A stretch of DNA of 64,000 bases from JACJVV01 sp964581515 (GTDB taxonomy: Archaea > Nanobdellota > Nanobdellia > Woesearchaeales > JACJVV01), in assembly GCA_964581515.1 (NCBI GenBank), contig CAZOOV010000005.1, positions 62,001 to 126,000 on the forward strand, written 5' to 3'. Below the pieces are notes generated by a model. It was not told where the DNA came from. It ran no database searches and saw only the letters and a list, made by a program, of their open reading frames with translations. This document shows positions 24,973-34,331 of this stretch, in pieces; position 1 is the stretch's first letter; each line of letters starts with the position of its first letter. The position numbers were made by a program, and so were the translations under genes.

Positions 24973-26655
24973 ATGGATGAAGCTTTAAGGAACAAAATTG
25001 AAGCGGTTCTTTTCTCTTTAGGCAAGAAAATACATATAGATGAAATACTACGTATGGTCAAAGAGAAAGATAAAAGCAAAGTAGTTGCTTGTCTTTTAGA
25101 ACTAAAAAAAAGATATAATGATGATGAAAACAAATCATTAATGATTCTCCAAGATGGAGATATATGGAAACTAACAATAAAGGATCAATACATAGATGTA
25201 GCTAAAGAGATAGGTATTGAGACTGAACTTACAAAGACGGTTATGGAAACACTAGCAGTTATCGCGTATAAAAATCCAGTTCTACAAAGTGATGTAATAA
25301 AAGTAAGAACCAATAAAGCGTATGACCATCTAAAAGAACTTGAAGAGACAGGATATATACAAAGAGAAAGATATGGAAGAACTAGAAAAATCAAGCTTAC
25401 ACAGAAATTCTTTGATTATTTTGACTTGCCACCTGATTCTTTAAAGGAGAAATTCAAGAATGTTGAAGATATGGAAAAAGTAATTGAAGATAAAGAAAAA
25501 CAAATCCATGAAATTAATAACAAAAAAGCAGAGATGATAGAACAACAAAAGATGGACGAGAAAAAAGAAGAAAAAAGAAATGTCTTTATTGAAGGAAAAG
25601 GTGAAGTCAAGGAAATTATAGAACATAAAGACAATGGTCTTGAAGTAATTGAAGGAGAGAGATTAGGGGAATTAGATGTATTTGATGAAGAATCTCAAGA
25701 AGATAAAGAAGCAAAAGAAGAAGAGAAGAAAAAAGCAGAAAAAGAAAAGGAAAAAGAATTCCTTCAAGAAACTGGTGAAAAAGTAGGAGAATTTGATGTA
25801 TATAAAGAACCTGAGAAATTCATTGAACCTGGACTAGAATATGAAAAAGATAAGAAAGATGAAGAACAAAAAGAAGAATTAGAGGACGAAAAAGAAGAAT
25901 TGATGGAAAAAGATAAAATTGATCATGATATGGACGCAATACAAAAAGAAGGGGGAGAAGAAGATTCTATTTCCGATATAATGGATATGAAAGATAAGAT
26001 CAATCAAGAGAATAAGGAAGAAGAAAATAAAGAAATTGAAGAGAAGAAAGAAGGGGGAGAAGAAGGAAAAGAAGAAGATAGTAAAAGTGAAATTAAAGAC
26101 GAGAAAAAAGAAAAAAATAAAGAAAGTGTGGAAAAATCAGAAGAAGGAATTGCTGATAATAATAATAATAATAATAATGAAGAAAAGGACAATACAACTG
26201 ATGAGAAGAGCTCTGAGGGAGATAATAACGAAAAGGATGAATCAATCCCTGAAGAGAAAAAAGAAGAAATTGAAGAGAAGAAAGAAGGGAAAGAAGAAGG
26301 AAAAGAAGAAGATAGTGAAAATAAAGAAGATGATATGTTTGGAAACAGAAATATGGACGGGGAGGGAAGTGAAGCAAATGATAAACTCCAGGCAGCAATA
26401 GAAGCAACCGATTTAGATAAAGATAATGATGAAAATGATATGAAAGAAGATGATAGATTAAATGATGAAGAACTAGATTATACTGAAAAGGAAGAAGAGA
26501 CTGAAGAAAATAAAGCAAAAGTTAAGTTAAAAGAAGAAGAATTGTTCAATATGAAAGGTATACCAAAAGAAGTAATGGAGAAAATTGAAGAAAAAGCAGG
26601 AGATATTGTAGGTGAAGAAGGTAAGCAAGAAGATAATGAAGAGCAAGATTTCTAA
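24973..26655 (+). CDS. scpB: ScpB-like chromosome segregation protein with a very long acidic tail
   Basis: 560 residues; ScpB is usually 170-220. Residues 1 to about 160 match ScpB: two winged helices, with KIEAVLFSLGKKIHIDEIL, LTKTVMETLAVIAYKNPVLQSDV and LKELEETGYIQRERYGRTRKI. ScpB joins ScpA and SMC in condensin. The remaining 400 residues are low-complexity Glu/Lys/Asp/Asn, with an Asn run at about 26157-26177 from an AAT tract and a 51-base in-frame repeat (26032-26082 and 26266-26316). No scpA or smc is adjacent. The frame stays open, and the next gene begins one base after its stop. Confidence 0.8.
   Translation: MDEALRNKIEAVLFSLGKKIHIDEILRMVKEKDKSKVVACLLELKKRYNDDENKSLMILQDGDIWKLTIKDQYIDVAKEIGIETELTKTVMETLAVIAYKNPVLQSDVIKVRTNKAYDHLKELEETGYIQRERYGRTRKIKLTQKFFDYFDLPPDSLKEKFKNVEDMEKVIEDKEKQIHEINNKKAEMIEQQKMDEKKEEKRNVFIEGKGEVKEIIEHKDNGLEVIEGERLGELDVFDEESQEDKEAKEEEKKKAEKEKEKEFLQETGEKVGEFDVYKEPEKFIEPGLEYEKDKKDEEQKEELEDEKEELMEKDKIDHDMDAIQKEGGEEDSISDIMDMKDKINQENKEEENKEIEEKKEGGEEGKEEDSKSEIKDEKKEKNKESVEKSEEGIADNNNNNNNEEKDNTTDEKSSEGDNNEKDESIPEEKKEEIEEKKEGKEEGKEEDSENKEDDMFGNRNMDGEGSEANDKLQAAIEATDLDKDNDENDMKEDDRLNDEELDYTEKEEETEENKAKVKLKEEELFNMKGIPKEVMEKIEEKAGDIVGEEGKQEDNEEQDF
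26032..26316 (+). repeat. in-frame direct repeat pair and AAT tract inside the ScpB-like tail
   Basis: Bases 26032-26082 and 26266-26316 are 51-base copies, 234 bases apart (78 codons) and differing at about two positions; both encode EIEEKKEG(G/K)EEGKEEDS. Between them lies an AAT run encoding seven or more Asn. The frame is kept throughout, so copy-number change would alter tail length without frameshift. Confidence 0.85.
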
Positions 26656-26656
26656 A

Positions 26657-26827
26657 ATGGTTAAAACAAGTAGATATTTTCTTATCATGTGCAAGAAATG
26701 TGGAAACAGTATGAAATATATGACATATGATAAAATAGAGACTCTATCGAAAAAGACAAAACGCTGCGTATACTGTGGCTTTACTAATAACATAAAAAAG
26801 AGTCTTATTAGAGAGATTGATAAGTAA
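26657..26827 (+). CDS. small zinc-ribbon protein (56 aa)
   Basis: 56 residues from ATG 26657, one base after the ScpB-like stop. MCKKCGN and RCVYCGF give two C-x2-C pairs about 24 residues apart, a zinc ribbon. Basic residues at both ends (MVKTSRYF; IKKSLIREIDK) suggest RNA or DNA binding. An upstream in-frame ATG at 26612 would overlap the ScpB-like gene and is not needed. Function unknown; tight coupling to the ScpB-like gene hints at a shared role in chromosome maintenance or simply operon packing. Confidence 0.75.
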   Translation: MVKTSRYFLIMCKKCGNSMKYMTYDKIETLSKKTKRCVYCGFTNNIKKSLIREIDK

Positions 26828-26979
26828 TAACCATGCAATAATTGTTTTGAAAACCAAAATATATATAAAGGGCCCTGTATCCAAATTTTTAGACGAGAAA
26901 CCCTTGTATTTAGAGGGGTAAAAATAGACCGATTTTATGCTTATTTTTTAAGACGAAAGATAATAAAATACCGTGAAAA
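26828..26979 (+). promoter_or_regulatory. gyrA upstream region
   Basis: TATATATAAAG at about 26860-26871 predicts a start near 26893. A second T/A-rich box near 26942-26950 would give a start near 26972, eight bases before gyrA. Two similar strings, TTTTTAGACGAGAAA (about 26887) and TTTTTTAAGACGAAAG (about 26945), follow or overlap these boxes and may be a control site. No gene fits here. Confidence 0.4.
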
Positions 26980-29571
26980 ATGACTGAAACTACTGATCAA
27001 AACGATGATAAAATAGAAGAAAATATGAATATACTTCCTAAAGAGATAGAAGATGATATGAAGGAATCATATCTAAGTTATGCTATGTCTTCTATTGTTG
27101 GAAGAGCCATCCCGGATGTAAGGGATGGACTCAAACCAGTACATAGGAGGATATTATATGCTATGTATGATATGGGTCTTGTTCATAATAAACCATTCAA
27201 GAAGTCAGCTAGACTTGTTGGAGAAGTACTTGGTAAATATCACCCACATGGAGATTCTGCAGTTTATGATTCAGCAGTCAGAATGGTACAAGATTTCTCA
27301 TTAAGATACCCTTTAATTCAAGGACAAGGTAATTTTGGAAGTATTGATGGTGATAATGCAGCTGCAATGCGTTATACTGAGTCCAGAATGAAAAAAGAAG
27401 GAGAAGAGATACTTATTGATATTGAGAAAGAAACAGTTGATTTTAGAGATAATTTTGATGCAAGCCTAAAAGAACCAATAGTTTTGCCTTCAAGAATTCC
27501 TAATTTATTAATCAATGGAAGTACAGGTATTGCAGTAGGCATGGCTACAAATATACCCCCGCATAACATTCGTGAAATATGTAAAGCAGCTATACATGTA
27601 ATACAAAAACCAGATACTGATGCAAATGAATTGATGGAAATTGTAACTGGACCTGATTTTCCAACAGGAGGAAGTATACTTGGAACTTCTGGAATAAAAA
27701 GTGCGTATCATTACGGGCGAGGTAAGATAAAAGTAAGAGCTAAAGCTGAAATTGAAGAAATGAAGAAAGGGAAGGCAATAATAATCAAAGAAATACCATA
27801 TCAAGTCAATAAATCATTACTATTAGAACAAATTGCAAACCTTGTCAAAGATAAGAAAGTCATAGGGATAGATGATTTAAGAGATGAATCCGACAGGAAA
27901 GGTATGCGTATAGTAATAAAATTAAAAAAAGATGTTAGTGATGAAGTTATACTTAATCAACTCTATAAATATACAAATTTACAAGTCACATTTGGAATAA
28001 TTAATTTGGCAATAGTCAATAGAGAACCAAAAGTGCTTAGCCTCAAAGCAATGTTGAGCTATTATATAAAGCATAGAAAAGAAGTTGTAACAAGAAAAAC
28101 AGAGTATGATCTTAAAAAAGCAGAAGAAAAATCACATATTCTTGAAGGGCTTGTAATTGCATTGAATGATATCGATGCTGCAATTGCATTAATAAAGAAA
28201 GCAAAATCCACACAAGAAGCACGTGAAGGATTAATGCAGAAATATGAATTATCTGAAAAACAATCAAGTGCAATACTTGATATGAAATTACAGCGTTTAA
28301 CTGCGCTTGAACAAGAAAAGATCAAGGAAGAACTGAAAAAACTCAAGAATCTAATTGAAGATCTAAAATCAATATTGGCAAGTGAACAAAAAGTACTAGA
28401 TATAATAATAAAAGAACTTGAAGAAGTAATGCATAAATATGGTGATGAAAGGAGAACTGAAATTTTGCATGGTAAGGACTTTGAAGAAGATATCGATATA
28501 GAAGATCTAATTGATAGTGAAGAGATGGTAATAACAATAACAAACTCAGGATATATCAAAAGAATCTCTCTTGACACCTATAAACAGCAAAAGAGAGGTG
28601 GAAAAGGGATAATTGCAACAGGAACAAAAGCTGAGGATGAAGTTAAAGACATATTTGTCGCTAATACCCATGACCACATATTATTCTTTACAGACAAAGG
28701 CATTGTCCAATGGAAGAAAGTCTATCAAATACCTGAAGCATCAAGACAAGCAAAAGGTACTGCAATAGTCAATCTTTTACAGATGCAAAAAGAAACAAAA
28801 GTCAGTGCATATATGCCTATAAGCAAGTTTGATAATGAACATTATCTTGTCATGACTACAAAAAAAGGAATAGTAAAGAAAACTAATTTAGAATCATATT
28901 CCAAACCAAGGAAAGGTGGAATCATAGCCATCAATCTTACAGAAGGAGATGAACTAATAGATGTATTATTGACTGATGGAAATAAGCAGATATTAATAGC
29001 AACAAAAAAAGGGATGGCTGTCAAATTCAATGAAAAAGATGTCAGGGCAGTAGGAAGAAACTCCATTGGTGTTAAAGGAATAAAACTAAAAGGAGATGAT
29101 AATGTAATCGGTGCAGTTATTGCGCCAGACCACCTATCATTACTTACAATAACAGAGAATGGTTATGGAAAAAGAACAAGAATAAAAGACTATAGGTTAA
29201 TTAATCGTGGTGGATCAGGAGTCATCAATATCATAACTAATGAGAGAAACGCAGGAGTTGTTTCAATCAAAGCAGTAGAAGATGAACATGATATACTATT
29301 CATTTCTAAGAAAGGTATAGCTATGAGAACATCTGCCAAAGGAATCTCAGTGATAGGAAGGAACACACAAGGAATGAGACTAATGCGGTTAAAAGATGAT
29401 GATAAAGTAGTCGGAACCACAAAAATAATGAATGAACAAGAAGAAGAAAAAGCAATTGAACAAGGAGAGCAACAAAAAGAAGAGATAAAAGAAGCAATGG
29501 AAGATAAACTTGAACAAGAAAATGTTGATTTAGTCAAAGACATGGATTTTGTGGATAAAGACGAAGAATGA
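26980..29571 (+). CDS. gyrA: DNA gyrase subunit A
   Basis: 863 residues. Catalytic Tyr132 lies in AAMRYTESRM; RIPNLLINGSTGIAVGMATN and the tower and coiled-coil parts follow. The C-terminal beta-pinwheel starts after about residue 510 and holds the GyrA box as QKRGGKG (near residue 537), so it is a gyrase rather than topoisomerase IV. With GyrB it uses ATP to put negative supercoils into DNA. No gyrB is in the window; the usual neighbour is replaced by a sugar-nucleotide gene whose start overlaps the gyrA stop by four bases. The extra acidic C-tail (about 40 residues) is unusual. Archaeal gyrases are thought to derive from bacteria. Confidence 0.95.
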   Translation: MTETTDQNDDKIEENMNILPKEIEDDMKESYLSYAMSSIVGRAIPDVRDGLKPVHRRILYAMYDMGLVHNKPFKKSARLVGEVLGKYHPHGDSAVYDSAVRMVQDFSLRYPLIQGQGNFGSIDGDNAAAMRYTESRMKKEGEEILIDIEKETVDFRDNFDASLKEPIVLPSRIPNLLINGSTGIAVGMATNIPPHNIREICKAAIHVIQKPDTDANELMEIVTGPDFPTGGSILGTSGIKSAYHYGRGKIKVRAKAEIEEMKKGKAIIIKEIPYQVNKSLLLEQIANLVKDKKVIGIDDLRDESDRKGMRIVIKLKKDVSDEVILNQLYKYTNLQVTFGIINLAIVNREPKVLSLKAMLSYYIKHRKEVVTRKTEYDLKKAEEKSHILEGLVIALNDIDAAIALIKKAKSTQEAREGLMQKYELSEKQSSAILDMKLQRLTALEQEKIKEELKKLKNLIEDLKSILASEQKVLDIIIKELEEVMHKYGDERRTEILHGKDFEEDIDIEDLIDSEEMVITITNSGYIKRISLDTYKQQKRGGKGIIATGTKAEDEVKDIFVANTHDHILFFTDKGIVQWKKVYQIPEASRQAKGTAIVNLLQMQKETKVSAYMPISKFDNEHYLVMTTKKGIVKKTNLESYSKPRKGGIIAINLTEGDELIDVLLTDGNKQILIATKKGMAVKFNEKDVRAVGRNSIGVKGIKLKGDDNVIGAVIAPDHLSLLTITENGYGKRTRIKDYRLINRGGSGVINIITNERNAGVVSIKAVEDEHDILFISKKGIAMRTSAKGISVIGRNTQGMRLMRLKDDDKVVGTTKIMNEQEEEKAIEQGEQQKEEIKEAMEDKLEQENVDLVKDMDFVDKDEE

Positions 29572-30542
29572 AAAAAATACTAATTACGGGCGGGGCAGGA
29601 TTTATCGGTAGTCATTTAGCCCGAAAATTGTTAGAACAAGGAAATGAAGTAACTATAATAGATAACTTGTTTACAGGAAACAAGTCAAATATTTATGACC
29701 TTCTTGATAATCCAAAATGTACTTTTTTGCTTAATGACATAACACAACCTTTCTGGGGACAATTCGATGAGATATATAATCTAGCATGTCCAGCATCCCC
29801 TATTCATTATCAAAAAAATCCTGTTGAAACAACCAAAGTTTCTGTTCTTGGCATAATAAATGTTCTTGATATTGCACTCAAAACAAAAGCAAAAGTTCTT
29901 CATACGTCAACATCTGAAACATATGGGGATCCATTAGAACATCCTCAAAAAGAGACTTATTGGGGAAATGTGAATACAATAGGAACAAGAAGCTGTTATG
30001 ATGAAGGTAAAAGAGCGGCAGAAACACTCTGTTCAGATTATGCAAGAGAATATAATGTCGATGTAAGAATCGTTAGAATATTCAATACCTATGGGCCTAA
30101 TATGCACCCCAAGGATGGTAGAGTAATAAGCAATTTCATAATGCAAGCATTAGCTAATAAAGACATCACAATTTATGGAGATGGAAAACAAACACGAAGT
30201 TTCCAATTCGTAGATAATTTAGTTGATGCAATGATAAAATACATGGAAATGCCAAAAAATACACTTCTTAACAAGTTTAAAGAAAATGGATGGGAAAATA
30301 TGCCTGTAATAAATACAGGTAATCCTAACGAGTTTACAATACTAGAACTAGCAGAGAAAATCTTAGAATTCATTCCTGAGAGCAAGAGCAAAATAATATT
30401 TACTGAGTTACCAAAAGATGACCCTAAACAAAGACAGCCAGATATTACCTTGGCTAAGGCTATTTTAGATTTTAATCCAAATATTGAACTAGAAGAAGGT
30501 CTTAAAAAAACTATTGAGTATTTCAGAAGGATTAAAAAATGA
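29568..30542 (+). CDS. UDP-glucuronate decarboxylase-like NAD-dependent epimerase/dehydratase
   Basis: 324 residues, extended SDR. The Rossmann loop ITGGAGFIGSHLA starts at residue 5; LACPASPIHYQ is a hallmark of UDP-xylose synthase; catalytic residues are in STSETYGDP and YDEGKR (Y-x3-K); RIFNTYGPNM and DGKQTRSFQFVDNLVDA bind the substrate. It would make UDP-xylose (or a 4-keto intermediate) from UDP-glucuronate for surface glycans. The start overlaps gyrA by four bases and the stop overlaps the THUMP methyltransferase by four, so one transcript serves unrelated functions. Confidence 0.85.
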   Translation: MKKILITGGAGFIGSHLARKLLEQGNEVTIIDNLFTGNKSNIYDLLDNPKCTFLLNDITQPFWGQFDEIYNLACPASPIHYQKNPVETTKVSVLGIINVLDIALKTKAKVLHTSTSETYGDPLEHPQKETYWGNVNTIGTRSCYDEGKRAAETLCSDYAREYNVDVRIVRIFNTYGPNMHPKDGRVISNFIMQALANKDITIYGDGKQTRSFQFVDNLVDAMIKYMEMPKNTLLNKFKENGWENMPVINTGNPNEFTILELAEKILEFIPESKSKIIFTELPKDDPKQRQPDITLAKAILDFNPNIELEEGLKKTIEYFRRIKK

Positions 30543-31627
30543 AATGTATAGTATTCTGCCCTATTGGAATGGAAGATATTCTTAAGAAAGATATTAAAGA
30601 ACTATTGGGAAAAGATTGTATCCAAAATAAGGGCTGTTGCATATTTGATGGAAACGAAAAAGAAATCTCTAAATTCTGCTACAAATGTCAAAGTATTGAA
30701 AGTGCAGGCTTATTATTAGATGAAGGAGAGATGAAAGATGATTTCTCAGTCATCAACATTGATGAAATTAAAGAGGATATGATAAATAATGTATTTTCCT
30801 TAGATTCTTCAATAATAGGTGATAAACCCTTCAAAAGCAATGATATAGTATCAGATGTTTCACAAAAGATAATGCAAAAGACAAAGAAAAAAGCAACATA
30901 TAAATCAGCTGATATCGGATTTTTTGTACAAATAATAGACGATAAATATTACCTTTATATCAATCTTGCATCTAAGGAACTCGGAAAAAGAGATCATAAA
31001 GTATTTGTCAATAAGACCTCATTACGAGGACCTATAGCGTACGGCGTATTTCGAATATCTGAGGCTGGATATGATGATGAGATCCTTGATTGTTTCTGTA
31101 GAAGCGGAGAGATTGGGATAGAAGCAGTGCATTATTTTTCTGGAAAATCATTGAACTTCTATGCAAAAGATAAATTTGTATTTGATAAATTAGGGTGGAA
31201 AGTAAAACTGGATGAATTTGATACCGCTATAGATAAAGAATTCAATGTAAACTGCATAGATTCTGCAGCACCTAATGTTAAAGCAGCAGAAAAGAATGCG
31301 AAGATTGCAGGAGTCAATAAAATAATTAAATTCTCCAGGATTGTCATAGAAGATCTTGATCTTAAATTCAGAAATGAAATTGATAAAATTGTCACACAAT
31401 TACCTGCAATAGGCAAAGAAAGCGAAAATAGAGTGATGAAGACATATAGAGATTTCTTTGAGATATGTGAAAAAGTCATGAAAAAAGAAGGAACCATAAC
31501 CTGTATTGGACTGAATATTGATCCTGCTGTTGAAATAGCAAAACAAAATGGTTATGTGCTAAAACATGAAAGAATAATTATGCAGGGAAAAGAAGAGTTG
31601 AAATTATTTATATTTGCTAAGAAATAG
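30539..31627 (+). CDS. THUMP-domain RNA methyltransferase-like protein, catalytic motif altered
   Basis: 362 residues. The N-terminus (MEDILKKDIKELLG) and SADIGFFVQIIDDKYYLYINL resemble the ferredoxin-like and THUMP domains of RlmL/Trm14-type enzymes. NKTSLRGPIAYGVFRIS leads into a Rossmann fold, with motif I DCFCRSGEIGIEA near residue 185 and an adenine-binding region NVKAAEKNAKIAGV. The N-P-P-Y/F motif that holds the target base is replaced by TQLPAIGK near residue 286, so activity may be lost or changed. Family members methylate guanine N2 in tRNA or rRNA. Confidence 0.75.
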   Translation: MKCIVFCPIGMEDILKKDIKELLGKDCIQNKGCCIFDGNEKEISKFCYKCQSIESAGLLLDEGEMKDDFSVINIDEIKEDMINNVFSLDSSIIGDKPFKSNDIVSDVSQKIMQKTKKKATYKSADIGFFVQIIDDKYYLYINLASKELGKRDHKVFVNKTSLRGPIAYGVFRISEAGYDDEILDCFCRSGEIGIEAVHYFSGKSLNFYAKDKFVFDKLGWKVKLDEFDTAIDKEFNVNCIDSAAPNVKAAEKNAKIAGVNKIIKFSRIVIEDLDLKFRNEIDKIVTQLPAIGKESENRVMKTYRDFFEICEKVMKKEGTITCIGLNIDPAVEIAKQNGYVLKHERIIMQGKEELKLFIFAKK

Positions 31628-31707
31628 AATATTAATAAAAAATAGAGTAATTCTTGTATGTTTTAGAGGTCAATAATTGATATAAAGCCCAGTTGAACTT
31701 GGATAAT

Positions 31708-33678
31708 ATGCTCGAAGAACGAATTAAAGCCCTGACTTCTTTTTGTAAGAAATACAAGAGTACAATAAAATATAGTGCAATGGTCGCTTCTTTGCCATTA
31801 TTATTCTCATTCTATTATTCTGAGGGCATTGCACAGAGGTTAACAATTAAAAGCAAGATTGAAAAAGCAAAAAAAGAAAATAGAGAGATTAGATCAATAC
31901 ATAAAGGCAATCTATTAAAACCAGAAATTAAGAATTGCATAGAGATAATTGATTCTGACACAAGAGAGTTTAAAGAAGAATATCATCCTTCAAAAAGGAT
32001 GGAACATCATTATCTTCTTACTTTACCAATCATATTAGGTGCATTATATGCCTTATCTAAAAAAGGGCCATATGATAAACTCTTAGGAGAACTAAGTACT
32101 AATGAGAAAGTTATCCGTACAGGGATAGAACTTGGAGTAACAGGGGCAACTTTTGCTGTTTTCAAAGAACCTTTAAGCATGTTAGAACCTATGCCCTTTC
32201 TTTGTGTTGGAGCTATGATCCCTAGTTTTACAGTACCATTTACCATGATGACTTTCAACAAGTATAAAATATGGCAGAGATATAGAAAAGCAAAACAAGA
32301 AGGAAATAATAACGAAATTGCTTATAGATTTTACAATTATCTACATCTGGAAAAAGAAGCAAAAAGTGCTCTTCAATCAGGAGACTTATCAAAAGCTGCA
32401 CAGATATTACATGAAAAAGCTAGAATAGAAAGAGGACTTGACGACACAGAGAGAAAATGCTTTAGTTATTATCAAAATAATATTGGAAAAGAATTAATGC
32501 ATATTTTCTCAAGAAGAAATGCTCGAAAAAATCCTAATTATGAAAATTATCTTAGATTATTGCTAAATGATCTGAAAGCAATTGATACCCCTGTTGTTAA
32601 TGATCTGGAAGAAGCAATACAAAAATTACCAAAAAAAGAACTTGAACTTAAATTGATAGCAGGAGCATTGACTACTGATAATGATAAGAAAAAGAAATGG
32701 TGGTCTGATGTATATAAGATATTAGATAATGGAGGCAAAATTAAACCAGTAGATGAAAAAAGTAAGAATGAAGTGGGTTTTGCAGATTGTGATACATTAG
32801 GAGTAAGATTTGTTGTCAAAAGACAAGATTATGATTCACATAAAAAAGAAATTGAGCAAACAAGAGTAAGATACGAGAATATGACAAATAACAGAAGAAT
32901 AGTAATCCCTGAAGTAGTGCATGAATTTGAAGATGGCAAAAAAGGAGTATTTATCAGCACAAGACTCTATGGAGAAAGTTTTTATGATTTCTTAAGAGGT
33001 ATGCCTACAAAACAACAGATACTATGGTTGAGATATGCATTAGATGGAGGACATGAAGCTGCCAAATATAGCAATTGTTCCTGTAATGAGAACAGACATG
33101 AAAAAACAGCACAAGATATTGAAAAACTTGTTATGATTGAAAGAGAAATAAGAAAAGAGCTTTCTACTAATATTTGCGCTTGTCTGAGATATGTTGATAT
33201 GTTTGAACCAATTTGTGATATGGATCTAATAAAGGATAATTTTCTTGTTTTAGATGATGAAAAGATTGCATTAATAGATCATGAAGAGAGAAAAATAAGT
33301 GATCCAAGTTATATGCTAATTAAATTATTAGAGTATAAACCCACCATAGATTATAGCGAAGAAGGAGTAGAAGCAAGAAATGAGTTAATACATCATCATT
33401 TTACATCATTAGGATATAATTTAGATGAAAGAATTATGGAAGCACACTACTATCATTCTGTTGTATTGAAAGCAATAAGCTATCTCGGTTTTTCAGAAGG
33501 AATGGAAGGAAAAAAAGAAGTAAGAAGAGGTTATTTGAATGGTGCAGAAAAAGCGCTAGAACTTGTTGTAAATAGATATAGTAGTGGACAGAGCAATGAA
33601 CAAATAAGACAGATTCATGCTGTTTTTAAAAGTATAAAGAGAATTAAAACCCAGTTAGGATTTGCTATTCTAACGTAA
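31708..33678 (+). CDS. membrane-anchored protein with an atypical kinase-like domain
   Basis: 656 residues from ATG 31708, supported by ATATAAAG at 31680-31687, 26 bases upstream (the TTG at 31693 is an alternative). Hydrophobic segments occur near residues 18-38, around 95-110 and 140-200. A helical-hairpin region (LHLEKEAKSALQSGDLSKAAQIL) resembles a TPR. The C-terminal half looks kinase-like: VRFVVKRQDYD (possible ATP-binding Lys), GVFISTRLYGESFYDFL (hinge), CDMDLIKDNFLVL (H-R-D-x4-N equivalent, without His), and IALIDHEE (D-F-G equivalent). This resembles the ABC1/aminoglycoside phosphotransferase fold. Substrate unknown. Confidence 0.55.
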   Translation: MLEERIKALTSFCKKYKSTIKYSAMVASLPLLFSFYYSEGIAQRLTIKSKIEKAKKENREIRSIHKGNLLKPEIKNCIEIIDSDTREFKEEYHPSKRMEHHYLLTLPIILGALYALSKKGPYDKLLGELSTNEKVIRTGIELGVTGATFAVFKEPLSMLEPMPFLCVGAMIPSFTVPFTMMTFNKYKIWQRYRKAKQEGNNNEIAYRFYNYLHLEKEAKSALQSGDLSKAAQILHEKARIERGLDDTERKCFSYYQNNIGKELMHIFSRRNARKNPNYENYLRLLLNDLKAIDTPVVNDLEEAIQKLPKKELELKLIAGALTTDNDKKKKWWSDVYKILDNGGKIKPVDEKSKNEVGFADCDTLGVRFVVKRQDYDSHKKEIEQTRVRYENMTNNRRIVIPEVVHEFEDGKKGVFISTRLYGESFYDFLRGMPTKQQILWLRYALDGGHEAAKYSNCSCNENRHEKTAQDIEKLVMIEREIRKELSTNICACLRYVDMFEPICDMDLIKDNFLVLDDEKIALIDHEERKISDPSYMLIKLLEYKPTIDYSEEGVEARNELIHHHFTSLGYNLDERIMEAHYYHSVVLKAISYLGFSEGMEGKKEVRRGYLNGAEKALELVVNRYSSGQSNEQIRQIHAVFKSIKRIKTQLGFAILT

Positions 33679-33720
33679 ATAGAAAACTATAAATAGTCTC
33701 ATATTTGAAATTTAAATATA

Positions 33721-34290
33721 ATGGTTAATCAGAAGGTAGTTGATTATATCAAAACACATATGGCAAAAGGGTATTCCGGCCAACAATTAAAGGATTTCTT
33801 AGTAAAAAATGGTTATAAAGAAAGCGATATAGATGAAGCTTTGAAATCTGCTATGCAAGAACCAGGAAGTGTTCCAACACCACCTGAACAGCAAAATGGT
33901 CCAGATATGAAGAATAAAGGTAATATCAGTCAAGGTAATGATAATACTTCTCAAACTCAAATAGAGCCCACTGGCGGTTTTAAGAGAAGAGAACCATTGA
34001 TTGTAATGTTGTTAGGATTCATTACATTTGGCATATATAACTTATATTGGCTAGTTTCAACATCAAATGAACTTCGAAGAAATAATATTGATGTACTAAG
34101 CCCTTGGCTCTTATTTCTTATGTTAATCCCAGGAGTTAATCTAATAATCATGTTAATATATCTTTGGAAGTACTGCAAAGGCATCAATAAATTAACTGGA
34201 CATGGTGCTGGACTCTTATTCTTTCTGTACTTAATAATCAGTCCTCTTGCTATGAGTTTATGCCAGATAGAGATAAACAAAAAAGCTTAG
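33721..34290 (+). CDS. DUF4234-type membrane protein with N-terminal helical domain
   Basis: 189 residues. Residues 1-45 (VVDYIKTHMAKGYSGQQLKDFLVKNGYKESDIDEAL) form a small helical domain common in archaeal membrane proteins. A Pro/Gln/Asn linker follows. Then RREPLIVMLLGFITFGIYNLYWLVSTSNELR is the DUF4234 pattern, with two more hydrophobic helices (SPWLLFLMLIPGVNLIIMLIYLW; GAGLLFFLYLIISPLAM). Role unknown. TATAAATA at 33688-33695 makes it leaderless or nearly so. Confidence 0.7.
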   Translation: MVNQKVVDYIKTHMAKGYSGQQLKDFLVKNGYKESDIDEALKSAMQEPGSVPTPPEQQNGPDMKNKGNISQGNDNTSQTQIEPTGGFKRREPLIVMLLGFITFGIYNLYWLVSTSNELRRNNIDVLSPWLLFLMLIPGVNLIIMLIYLWKYCKGINKLTGHGAGLLFFLYLIISPLAMSLCQIEINKKA

Positions 34291-34331
34291 TAGAGATAAA
34301 CTATATAAATATAGTCTGAATTCTGAGATAT

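Noticed and set aside
26093..26518. Long minus-strand ORF rich in Leu/Tyr/His opposite the ScpB tail.
   Set aside because: It is the complement of low-complexity Glu/Lys codons; the composition is an artefact.
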